DNA of 64,000 nucleotides from Hymenobacter sp. HSC-4F20 (GTDB lineage Bacteria > Bacteroidota > Bacteroidia > Cytophagales > Hymenobacteraceae). The notes under the pieces are model-generated. The model saw only the letters and a list, made by a program, of their open reading frames with translations. It made no database searches and had not been told where the DNA came from. Location: NCBI RefSeq assembly GCF_019599275.1, contig NZ_JAHZTD010000001.1, positions 992,001 through 1,056,000 on the forward strand. Reading direction: 5' to 3'. Positions 25,872-33,012 of the stretch are shown here, in pieces; the stretch's first letter is position 1; each line of letters opens with the position of its first letter. The position numbers and the translations under genes are program-made.

Positions 25872-26705
25872 CTAAGCCATTACCGTTACCAGCGAATAGA
25901 GTGGATCGGTTAAAGACGGGGGCCCCTGGAAAATCAGGTGACTTGCGGCCGTAGCCCGGGGCAGGCTTTTGGTAAACAGCCGCCAGGCCACTTCCCCGGC
26001 CAGCTCTACCGCGGCTGTTACCGGGCCGTGGTAGTTCAGCCCTAGCTTCCAGGCTCCCTCGGCACGCAGCAGAAACCAGGTATCTACCCCCGTAATGCCA
26101 AAGCGAACCGCAGTACCCTCCGCGGCCGCCACCTCCCGGTAATGATACGGCAGCGCCTGCAGGCAGGTAGCCACGAAAGGCCGGTACAAGGCCGGCTCCA
26201 GCAGCGGTGCCTCCTGCCCTACTGCCTGCCGGATCTGCTGCTGGTGGTGCCACTTTTCGGTGTACTCCCTGGCAATATGAAAAAGGTTGGTTGATTCGGC
26301 CTCGCCGGCCCAGGCCACGGAAAAGGTAGCCGGCGCAGCCGGGTCCAGAGACGCCAGAAAGGCGTTATAGGCCGGACCTACCAGCTCCAGCAGCCACAGC
26401 AGTACCGCTGGGCTCAAACGCTGCCCCGCCTGCACCCAGGAGTTGTTCAGCTCGTTGAGGTAGCGCACCACATCGGGGTACTCGCCGCTGGCCGGGCCGG
26501 GACCGGCAAAATGGCCGTCGCGGAGCATGGACAGGCTGCGCAAGCTGCCGTCGAGCAGGTGCAGGGCTACGTCTCGCACGTTCCAGGCAGGCGCCAGCGT
26601 CGGCCGGTCCCAGTCAGAAGGCGAAAGGCGGCCGAGCACCTCCAGCAGCAGCCGGTCCAGCTCAGGAAACAGGGGTAGTGTGACAGGAATCGAGGTAGGT
26701 TGCAT
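25872..26705 (-). CDS. Maleylpyruvate isomerase / DinB-like family protein
   Basis: 277 residues from MQPTSIPVTLPLF (an upstream in-frame start at 26771 is less likely). The four-helix DinB/MDMPI N-terminal domain (~8-165) shows LSPSDWDRPTLAPAWNVRDVALHLLDG, with His at a usual metal-ligand position, and REYTEKWHHQQQIRQAVG, with the paired His near the domain end. A beta-rich C-terminal part follows. In actinobacteria such proteins use mycothiol; Bacteroidota make bacillithiol, and bshB1 lies 28 kb away in this window, so a thiol-transferase role is conceivable but unproven. Confidence 0.75.
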   Translation of the reverse strand: MQPTSIPVTLPLFPELDRLLLEVLGRLSPSDWDRPTLAPAWNVRDVALHLLDGSLRSLSMLRDGHFAGPGPASGEYPDVVRYLNELNNSWVQAGQRLSPAVLLWLLELVGPAYNAFLASLDPAAPATFSVAWAGEAESTNLFHIAREYTEKWHHQQQIRQAVGQEAPLLEPALYRPFVATCLQALPYHYREVAAAEGTAVRFGITGVDTWFLLRAEGAWKLGLNYHGPVTAAVELAGEVAWRLFTKSLPRATAASHLIFQGPPSLTDPLYSLVTVMA

Positions 26706-26883
26706 GCCCGAAACTAGCAATTTGCGCGTTTTGTAGCGGCTACCTGTCTGCCTTTTAGGAACGTCTTTCACTTCTCCTTACGGTTGAGCCTGGAGCATGT
26801 GGCTCACCCGGCCCGGCCCACGGGCCGCCCCGGGTACCTTCCGGGAGAAGGCTACGTCTGCGCCGTGGGCAGCTACCTCACGC

Positions 26884-27546
26884 CTAGGTTAGCTGAAACT
26901 GCAGGTACTTGATGGGTACACCCAGGGTGCGGTATTTGCGCTCAAAGGTCGTCTGGATGTCCTCGGCGTGCGGGAGCAGTTCGGGCGTCTCGTAGAGGTC
27001 TTTGGTGTGGGCGAGGATGGTAGCGCCGGGCCGTTGCTGCAGGGTTTCGAGGGTGAAATCGAACAGCCCTTCGTTATCGGTTTTCAGGTGGACAAGGCCG
27101 CCGGGGCGCAGCACCTGCTGGTAGAGGTCCAGGAAGCGCGGAGCCGTGAGGCGGCGCTTGATGTCCCGGTCGCGGGGGCGCGGATCGGGAAAGGTAATCC
27201 AGATTTCGTGCAGCTCGCCGGGCGCAAAATGGGTAAGCAAATCGTGGGCGCGGGTGCGCAGGAAGCCCACGTTGGTCAGGCCCAGGGCCTCAGCACGGGT
27301 GCTGCCCCGCCAGATTCGCTCCCCCTTGATGTCGAGGCCCAGGAAGTTGCGCTCGGGGTAGCGCTCGGCCAGCCCCACGGTGTACTCGCCCTTTCCGCAG
27401 CCTACCTCCAGGGTAATGGGGTTAGTGTTGCGGAAGAATTCTTCGTGCCAGCGCCCGCCCAACTGCTGATACGTGGCTTTACCAGGTTCAATTACATCAG
27501 GGCGCTCGGCATTATCGGCGAAGCGCTTCAGTTTTACTCGACTCAA
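26884..27546 (-). CDS. trmB: tRNA (guanine-N7-)-methyltransferase
   Basis: 220 residues; methylates G46 of tRNA using SAM. Motifs: LEVGCGKGEYTVGLAERYP (SAM binding), FLGLDIKGERIW, WITFPDPRPRDRDIKRRLTAPRFL (the TrmB FPDP signature) and HLKTDNEGLFDFTLE. It lies 134 bp downstream of folC, with a palindromic repeat in between. Confidence 0.96.
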   Translation of the reverse strand: MSRVKLKRFADNAERPDVIEPGKATYQQLGGRWHEEFFRNTNPITLEVGCGKGEYTVGLAERYPERNFLGLDIKGERIWRGSTRAEALGLTNVGFLRTRAHDLLTHFAPGELHEIWITFPDPRPRDRDIKRRLTAPRFLDLYQQVLRPGGLVHLKTDNEGLFDFTLETLQQRPGATILAHTKDLYETPELLPHAEDIQTTFERKYRTLGVPIKYLQFQLT

Positions 27547-27596
27547 AACGGAGAAATGGTGAGATGGTGAAATAGAGGGTTTGGCAGAAGTGGGAG

Positions 27597-27676
27597 TGTC
27601 ATTCCGACCGCAGGGAGGAATCTGGGGATACCCTATAGCGGTTTAACCCAGATTCCTCCCTGCGGTCGGAATGACA
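27597..27676. repeat. Palindromic repeat, TGTCATTCCGA family, copy 1
   Basis: Perfect 30-bp arms 27597-27626 (starts TGTCATTCCGACCGCAGG) and 27647-27676 (ends GGTCGGAATGACA), with a 20-base spacer. The right end is 4 bp from the folC stop, so it would fold at the 3' end of the folC transcript. Confidence 0.95.
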
Positions 27677-27680
27677 GCTT

Positions 27681-28982
27681 TTACAGCTCCTCGATTTCGG
27701 CCACCACAAAAGTACTACCCCCAATGAAGACCACATCATCGGGCGCGGCGGCGGCGCGGGCGGCGGCTACGGCAGCTGGCACGGGTCCATACGCCTGGCC
27801 GTGCAGTCCCACGGCGGCGGCCCGCTCGGCCAGCTCTGCAGCCGGCAATGCCCGCGGAATAGTAGCCTGGCAGAAATAGTACGTAGCGTGCTGGGGCAGC
27901 AGGCTCAGCATCTTGCTCACGTCCTTGTCATTTACTACCCCCAGCACAATGTGCAACTGCCGGTATGGTAGACGCGCCAGCTGCCCGGTGATAAAACGGA
28001 TACCCGCTTCGTTGTGGCCCGTGTCGCAAACCACCAAGGGCTGGCGACCCAGGATGGTCCAGCGGCCCCGGAAACCGGTGAGGCGACCTACCTCCCGCAG
28101 TCCTTCGCGCACGGCCGCTTCGGGTATCACGAAACCTTGGCGGCGTAGCTCATCCAGCACGGCCAGCACGCCGGGCAGGTTCAGCCGTTGGTAGTCTCCT
28201 ACCAGCCTCAGGTCCACATCTTCCAGGTAGGGCGCATTCTGGTAGGTCAGGCGGAGGCGTTGGGTGTCGTCTTCGGGGGTAGGCTCGTGCAGCAGTTCGG
28301 CGCGGTAGCGGGCGTCGGCAAACAGCAGCGGGGCGCCTTCTAGCTGGGCTTTCTGCTCGAACACCGGGGCTACTTCTGGCTGGGTTTGGCTGATGATGGC
28401 CGGTACGCCGGGCTTAATGATGCCGGCCTTTTCGCTGGCAATCTGGGGTAGCGTGTTGCCCAGCAGGTTCTGGTGGTCGAAGCTGATGTTGGTAATCAGG
28501 GACACCAGGGGCCGGATGATATTCGTGGAATCGAGGCGCCCGCCCAGGCCGACTTCCACCACGGCAATGTCCACCTGCTGCTCGGCGAAGTAATCGAAGG
28601 CCAGCGCCACGCACATTTCAAAGAACGAGGGCTGCACCTCCTCGAAATAGCCGCGCCAGCGTTCCACCCAGGCCACGAGGTAGTCGGGGGCCAGGTCCTG
28701 ACCATTTACTTTGATGCGCTCGGTAAACTCCTTAAGGTGGGGCGAGGTGTAGAGGCCCACCTTGTAGCCGGCCGCCTGCAGTACGGCTGCCAGTAGGTTC
28801 GAGGAACTACCCTTGCCGTTGGTCCCCGCTATGTGTACGCTCTTAAATTTCCGCTCGGGGTTGCCCGTAGCCGCCGCCAGGGCCTCCGTGCGCTCCAGCC
28901 CCGGCTTGTACCCCGCTTCCCCTACCCGCTGAAACATGGGCAACTGGTGGTAGAGGTAATCGAGGGTTTGCTGGTAGGTCAT
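27681..28982 (-). CDS. folC: Folylpolyglutamate synthase / dihydrofolate synthase
   Basis: 433 residues of the Mur-ligase type. HIAGTNGKGSSSNLLAAVLQ is the P-loop, GLYTSPHLKEFTERI and VVEVGLGGRLDSTNII follow, then NISFDHQNLLGNTLPQIASEKAGIIKPGVPAI, and the C-terminal domain has VCDTGHNEAGI. Adds glutamate to dihydropteroate and to folates. It follows tonB on the same strand but has its own TACCTTTG element 27 bases before its ATG. Confidence 0.96.
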   Translation of the reverse strand: MTYQQTLDYLYHQLPMFQRVGEAGYKPGLERTEALAAATGNPERKFKSVHIAGTNGKGSSSNLLAAVLQAAGYKVGLYTSPHLKEFTERIKVNGQDLAPDYLVAWVERWRGYFEEVQPSFFEMCVALAFDYFAEQQVDIAVVEVGLGGRLDSTNIIRPLVSLITNISFDHQNLLGNTLPQIASEKAGIIKPGVPAIISQTQPEVAPVFEQKAQLEGAPLLFADARYRAELLHEPTPEDDTQRLRLTYQNAPYLEDVDLRLVGDYQRLNLPGVLAVLDELRRQGFVIPEAAVREGLREVGRLTGFRGRWTILGRQPLVVCDTGHNEAGIRFITGQLARLPYRQLHIVLGVVNDKDVSKMLSLLPQHATYYFCQATIPRALPAAELAERAAAVGLHGQAYGPVPAAVAAARAAAAPDDVVFIGGSTFVVAEIEEL

Positions 28983-29008
28983 GGGTAGCGAAGCGGATAT
29001 GCAGGCTG

Positions 29009-29016
29009 CAAAGGTA
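29009..29016 (-). promoter_or_regulatory. -7 element TACCTTTG of folC
   Basis: Minus-strand TACCTTTG, 26 bases before the folC ATG, downstream of the hairpin and repeat that follow tonB. Confidence 0.55.
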
Positions 29017-29054
29017 AGCGGCTACGTCTGCTTTGTGTTTGCCAATGAAAGCAC

Positions 29055-29088
29055 GAAGCGCCGCCCTACGTGGTAGAGCGGCGCTTTC
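29055..29088 (-). terminator. Stem-loop after tonB
   Basis: AAGCGCCGC (29056-29064) pairs with GCGGCGCTT (29078-29086), extended inside by CTAC/GTAG with one mismatch. It follows repeat copy 2 and separates tonB from folC. Confidence 0.6.
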
Positions 29089-29091
29089 GGC

Positions 29092-29170
29092 TGTCATTCC
29101 GAGCTTAAGCGAGGAATCTGAATTAGCTTCTAGTGAGTAACCCAGATTCCTCACTTCCTTCAGAATGACA
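29092..29170. repeat. Palindromic repeat, TGTCATTCCGA family, copy 2
   Basis: TGTCATTCCGAGC... to ...CAGAATGACA, with imperfect arms (outer TGTCATTC/GAATGACA and inner GAGGAATCTG/CAGATTCCTC pair). It ends 3 bp before the tonB stop codon. The most diverged of the four copies. Confidence 0.9.
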
Positions 29171-29173
29171 AGT

Positions 29174-30064
29174 TTACTGAACGGTAAAGCGGAACGTGTA
29201 GAAACCGGTGGCTCCGCCCTCGGCCGAACTAGTACGGCGGAACTCTACCTTCTCCAGAGCATCGCGGCACATACGGTCTTGCGCGGGCGAGACGTTGCCT
29301 GAAACCTTCGTTACCGATTCCACTTCCCCATCGGCGTTGATTTTGATTTTGTAGCGCACGAAGCCGGAATTATTGTCTACTCCAACAACATCTGGCTTGC
29401 TGACCACGGCCCAGCCAGCCATTTCCAGGCCGCCGCTGCCGGGGCTGGTTCCACGGCCGCCCTTGCCCGGCTCGCCGGAGTACGCGGTGCCGCCGTAGGT
29501 ACCGCGCGGGTCGCCTTTGTCGCCCACAGTGCCGGGGTTGTCGCCGTTGTTGTTGCCGGTGGGGGCGTTGCTGGTGCCGTTTACTCCGTTACCGCCGCCA
29601 TCAGCGCGGTTGGCGCGGGGCGTGAACACGGCCCGCTGATCCACCTTCGGGCGCGGAGGCTCAGGCTTTACTTCTTCCTTGGGCGCCTCGGCTACCTTTT
29701 TCGCGGGCGGCACCGTTACGGGGCTTTCCTCGGCCTCACTGGTGACTACCCGCTGCTCGGTGGGCGGTGTAGGGTCAGGTTGCGCCACGGGCCGGGGTGG
29801 CGTGGGGTCGGGCTGCGAGGCGGGCGGACGGCTGTCCTCCCGGTTCTTCGACTCGTTGGCCGGGGCCTGGCTTTGGATGTCGCCGGAGCCTACCTCATCC
29901 ACCCCGTAGTTAAGCTCTACCCCGTCGCCCCCGGCCAGCTCCTCCAGGGGCGGATCGGGGCCTTTGAACACGGTAAAGAAGAACAGGGCAGCCAGCGCCG
30001 CATTTATCATCACCGTGCCCAGGAGGGCTTCCCGCCGATGCTCTTCCCGATATTCGGTTGCCAT
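29174..30064 (-). CDS. tonB: TonB-family energy transducer
   Basis: 296 residues. A cytoplasmic start (MATEYREEHRREAL) is followed by one membrane helix (~18-33), then a long Pro-rich and Gly/Asn-rich periplasmic spanner (DPTPPRPVAQPDPTPPTEQ; GTSPGSGG), and a C-terminal TonB-like domain (FVRYKIKINADGEVESVTKV ... TGFYTFRFTVQ). It passes proton-motive energy from ExbB-ExbD to outer-membrane receptors such as the one at 16929. Third gene after exbB and exbD. Confidence 0.88.
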   Translation of the reverse strand: MATEYREEHRREALLGTVMINAALAALFFFTVFKGPDPPLEELAGGDGVELNYGVDEVGSGDIQSQAPANESKNREDSRPPASQPDPTPPRPVAQPDPTPPTEQRVVTSEAEESPVTVPPAKKVAEAPKEEVKPEPPRPKVDQRAVFTPRANRADGGGNGVNGTSNAPTGNNNGDNPGTVGDKGDPRGTYGGTAYSGEPGKGGRGTSPGSGGLEMAGWAVVSKPDVVGVDNNSGFVRYKIKINADGEVESVTKVSGNVSPAQDRMCRDALEKVEFRRTSSAEGGATGFYTFRFTVQ

Positions 30065-30228
30065 GGGACTTGTCTTTTAAGAGGGCTACCCCGCCGGTAA
30101 CAACCAGCTGGCAGCTTCTGGTAATCAATACGCCCCGCTCCGAAAAACGGCAGACGGGGCGCTGTGTTGCTATATGTAACGGCCGAACCCGCTGGGCAGG
30201 TTCACGAGCCGCTGGCGGAGGTATCAGT

Positions 30229-30639
30229 CTACTTACCCGACGCTTGCTGAGCCTGGGTAGCCATCACCATCTTTATCTTGAGGCGGTTACCTACCTCCAG
30301 AATATCCACCAGCTTCTGCACGTTCAGCGAAGCATCTACGCGCAGCACGGCCGTCGGGCTCTCCAGGCCCTGCACGCGGCGGGCCAACTCGGGCTCCAGC
30401 TGATCGGGGGTGATGTTCTGGCGGTCGATGAAGTACTTACCGGCCGCATCCACGGAAACCGTGATGGGCTGCTTCATGGCCTGCTTGCCCGAGCGGGCGT
30501 TAGGCAGCATGAGCTTAATGACGTTGGGGTTCACCATGGTCGAGACAATCAGGAAGAACAGCATCAGGAAGAACATGATGTCGTTCATCGAGCTGGTCTC
30601 GACGTGGGAAGAAACTTTACGGCGCCGGCTGAGGTCCAT
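30229..30639 (-). CDS. exbD: ExbD/TolR-type biopolymer transport protein
   Basis: 136 residues. A basic cytoplasmic start (RRRKVSSHVETSSMNDIMFFLMLFFLIVSTMV) contains the conserved membrane Asp (NDIMF), the proton-path residue of ExbD/TolR; a periplasmic domain follows (DQLEPELARRVQGLESPTAVLRVDASLNVQKLVDILEVGNRLKIKMVMAT). It works with ExbB (79 bp upstream) and TonB (164 bp downstream). Confidence 0.93.
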   Translation of the reverse strand: MDLSRRRKVSSHVETSSMNDIMFFLMLFFLIVSTMVNPNVIKLMLPNARSGKQAMKQPITVSVDAAGKYFIDRQNITPDQLEPELARRVQGLESPTAVLRVDASLNVQKLVDILEVGNRLKIKMVMATQAQQASGK

Positions 30640-30640
30640 T

Positions 30641-30725
30641 CAATTCTCAATTAAGAATTAAGAATTAGTAATTAAGAATTGAGGCTGGCACGCTCACTAA
30701 TTCTTAATTACCAATTACTAATTAT
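30641..30725. repeat. AT-rich inverted repeat (AATTAGTAATTA family) between exbB and exbD
   Basis: AATTAAGAATTAAGAATT and AGTAATTAAGAATT on the left, TAATTCTTAATTACC and AATTACTAATTAT on the right, around a short GC-rich loop. It overlaps the exbB stop codon. The same words occur at 48423-48456 and 48608-48640. Confidence 0.75.
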
Positions 30726-31452
30726 CCTGCAGGATGTCCATGAACTCGATGGCCGAGTTTTCCATGCGGAACACCATGCGCTCCACCATAATGCTGAGCC
30801 AGTGGTAGCCGATGTGCGCCACGATACCCACGATGAGGCCGGCCGCCGAGGTTACCATTTTGGTGTACAGACCGCCCGAAATCTGGGCAATGCCGAAGTC
30901 GCCGGTGGAGCTGATGGCGTAAAAGATTTTGATTACGCCAATAATTGTACCCACGAAGCCGAGCATGGGCGCAATACCGGCCACAATGCCCAGCACGTTA
31001 ATGTTCTTCTCGAGGCGGGCAATTTCAATTTTCCCCACGTTTTCCACGCTGGTTTCGATTTCCTTGAGGGGTAGGCCAATGCGGCGGATACCTTTCTCAA
31101 TCATGCGGGCCAGCGGCGTAGGGTTCTGGGCGCACAGCATTTTGGCTCCCTGCAAATCGCCCTTCACCATCAGCCCCCGGATACCCGGCATAAACGACTC
31201 GGGTACGGCGCCAGCCTTGCGGATGGTCAGGTAGCGCTCCAGAATGATGTAGACGGAAACGAAGAAGAGCAGGAACAGCGGCACCATAATCCAGCCCCCG
31301 GCCAGAATCAGGTCGATAAGCGAGAGGCCGGGCGCGGCATTGGCGGCCGCGTTGGCAGCGGTAGCAGCCGAGTCGGCAGCGGCGGGCGAAGCGGCGGGAG
31401 CCGCGTCGCTGCCAACCTGGAGTTGCAGCAGCAGGGAGAGCAGGTGCGTCAT
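30718..31452 (-). CDS. exbB: MotA/TolQ/ExbB proton channel protein
   Basis: 244 residues. After an Ala-rich N-terminus a first membrane helix (LILAGGWIMVPLFLLFFVSVYIILERYL) leads to a cytoplasmic helical part (MIEKGIRRIGLPLKEIETSVENVGKIEIARLEKNINVLGIVAGIAPMLGFVGTIIGV: the MotA_ExbB signature) and a third helix (TKMVTSAAGLIVGIVAHIGYHWL). First gene of exbB-exbD-tonB; a strong terminator (31478-31532) lies upstream and separates it from the SPOR gene. Confidence 0.95.
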   Translation of the reverse strand: MTHLLSLLLQLQVGSDAAPAASPAAADSAATAANAAANAAPGLSLIDLILAGGWIMVPLFLLFFVSVYIILERYLTIRKAGAVPESFMPGIRGLMVKGDLQGAKMLCAQNPTPLARMIEKGIRRIGLPLKEIETSVENVGKIEIARLEKNINVLGIVAGIAPMLGFVGTIIGVIKIFYAISSTGDFGIAQISGGLYTKMVTSAAGLIVGIVAHIGYHWLSIMVERMVFRMENSAIEFMDILQDN

Positions 31453-31477
31453 GCGTGGGATACGGTGAGAAGCAAAA

Positions 31478-31532
31478 GAATAGCTAAAACACCCAAGGCT
31501 TATAATGCTTTGCCTGAGTGTTTTAGCTATTC
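31478..31532 (-). terminator. Terminator between the HU-SPOR gene and exbB
   Basis: GAATAGCTAAAACAC (31478-31492) pairs perfectly with GTGTTTTAGCTATTC (31518-31532), with AGGC/GCCT pairing inside. TTTTGC follows on the minus strand. Confidence 0.8.
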
Positions 31533-31561
31533 AAAATTTCGAATTATTGATTCAAGTCTGG

Positions 31562-32824
31562 TTAGTAGTTTTTAATCCACAGGTCGCCCATGCGCTTGCG
31601 CAGGATGCTGGCCTGACGGTCAGCCGAAGCCCGGTCGGGATAGTCGGCTACAGACAGCATGTACTGGCGGCTACCGGGCGCGGGCAGAATAACGCGGGCC
31701 GGGTGACCCAGACGCACCAGCGCCTGGCGGCCCTTCTCGGCGTTAGCCAGGCTAGTGTACGAGCCCGCTACGATGTAGTAACGGCCCGTCCGGCTTTTAA
31801 TTGTCGCGGCCGAGGCCCCGGCGGTTGCATTGGTAGCGGCAGCTTTTTCCCAACCCGGTGCTTTAGGCTTGACGGCGGGCTTGCCTTTTACGGTTTGTAC
31901 CGGTGCAGCAGCTACCGTCACGGCGGGCTTAATTGCCGAAGCGGGTACTGTGACTTTCGCAGCCGGTTTAACTGCCTTGGTGGGGGTAGTAACGGGCTTG
32001 GCAGCCGGCTTCAGGGCTACTGCTTTAGGAGCGGCAGCCGGGGTAGCAGCTTTCTCCCACTCGTCGTTGGCAGCGGCTTCGGCGGCCGTGATGGCCGGCG
32101 TAGGCGTAGCGGCCAGCTCCGAGGGCCGGGCGGTATTCACCAGGTCTGCCTGCTGGCGCAATACGGGTTTGGTGGCCAAGGCGGGGGTAGCCGCCGGAGC
32201 CTCTGACGTAGTAGCCGACAGCGCGTTCACCCGCAGGGTTTCGGGGAGGTAGCCGAACATATCGGCAAAGATGTAATTGGCCGACAGCACCAGCCCAGCA
32301 ATAGCCACCGAGCCGATAACGCGGAAGACGCGGGCTGCCCGCGCCGAGCGGTTCGAAGCGAGCAAGGGCGCTGCCACGGGCCGCTCGCGGGCCAGCAGGG
32401 CGTCCGTCGCGCGCACGGGGCGCGACACCAGCTCGGGCAGCCCGAAGCTGGCGTTGAGCAGGTTCTGGCCGCCAGTGTACTCGAAATCCAGGCCGCGGCC
32501 GGGAGCCCGGCGGAACACGCCTACCCCCTGCAGCTCGGTGCGCTGCCCGGTTTCCAGCTCGGTTTCCATCCGTACCACGGCTTCGCGCACCAGTTGGCGG
32601 GCCTGGGCCGTGCTCACATTCAGCTCCCGGCTCAGGGCATCTACCAGCAGCCCGTCGTTGCGGGTCAGGGACTGGTTGAAGGCCACGCGCTTGGCTGGCG
32701 GAGCCAGCGTGTGCCGCACCGGATGAATCTGGGCGGGCGCATAATCGGCAATCAGGCCGCCAAAATCGGGGATGATGACGCAGTCATGGTCCCGGAGCAA
32801 GGTGCGGATATGGTCAGATAGCAT
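31562..32824 (-). CDS. HU (CCDC81-like) - transmembrane - SPOR domain protein
   Basis: Start chosen at MLSDHIRTLLRDHDCVIIPDFGGLIADY, the usual beginning of the prokaryotic CCDC81-type HU domains; 420 residues. Residues 1-130 hold two HU-like units (FNQSLTRNDGLLVDALSREL; GQRTELQGVGVFRRAPGRGLDFEYT). A membrane helix lies at ~167-185 (RVIGSVAIAGLVLSANYIF), then a long Ala/Thr/Lys/Pro linker, and a C-terminal SPOR domain (~345-420, YYIVAGSYTSLANAEKG ... MLSVADY), which binds denuded peptidoglycan at division sites. The protein would link the cytoplasm to the cell wall at the septum; whether the HU part binds DNA is unknown. Confidence 0.85.
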   Translation of the reverse strand: MLSDHIRTLLRDHDCVIIPDFGGLIADYAPAQIHPVRHTLAPPAKRVAFNQSLTRNDGLLVDALSRELNVSTAQARQLVREAVVRMETELETGQRTELQGVGVFRRAPGRGLDFEYTGGQNLLNASFGLPELVSRPVRATDALLARERPVAAPLLASNRSARAARVFRVIGSVAIAGLVLSANYIFADMFGYLPETLRVNALSATTSEAPAATPALATKPVLRQQADLVNTARPSELAATPTPAITAAEAAANDEWEKAATPAAAPKAVALKPAAKPVTTPTKAVKPAAKVTVPASAIKPAVTVAAAPVQTVKGKPAVKPKAPGWEKAAATNATAGASAATIKSRTGRYYIVAGSYTSLANAEKGRQALVRLGHPARVILPAPGSRQYMLSVADYPDRASADRQASILRKRMGDLWIKNY

Positions 32825-32891
32825 TCTGGAGGAGTAGGCGAGGTGGGAAGAAGTTGAAGCGCAGAGAGGAGGTAGCAGCCCAGGCACGGCA

Positions 32892-32953
32892 AAGGACCTC
32901 TTCGCGCCCCCGGAAAGCGTTTCTAGGCTTTCCACGAGCAGAAAAAGGTCCTT
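32892..32953 (-). terminator. Nested double hairpin after the outer-membrane barrel gene
   Basis: Outer stem AAGGACCT/AGGTCCTT (32892-32899 and 32946-32953) encloses an inner stem GGAAAGC/GCTTTCC (32912-32918 and 32927-32933). It lies between the barrel gene and the HU-SPOR gene. Confidence 0.6.
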
Positions 32954-33012
32954 GGCTGTACTCAGCAGGCAGCGGGGTTAGCGGTCCATTCCTGCATCAA
33001 TTTCAGATCAGA

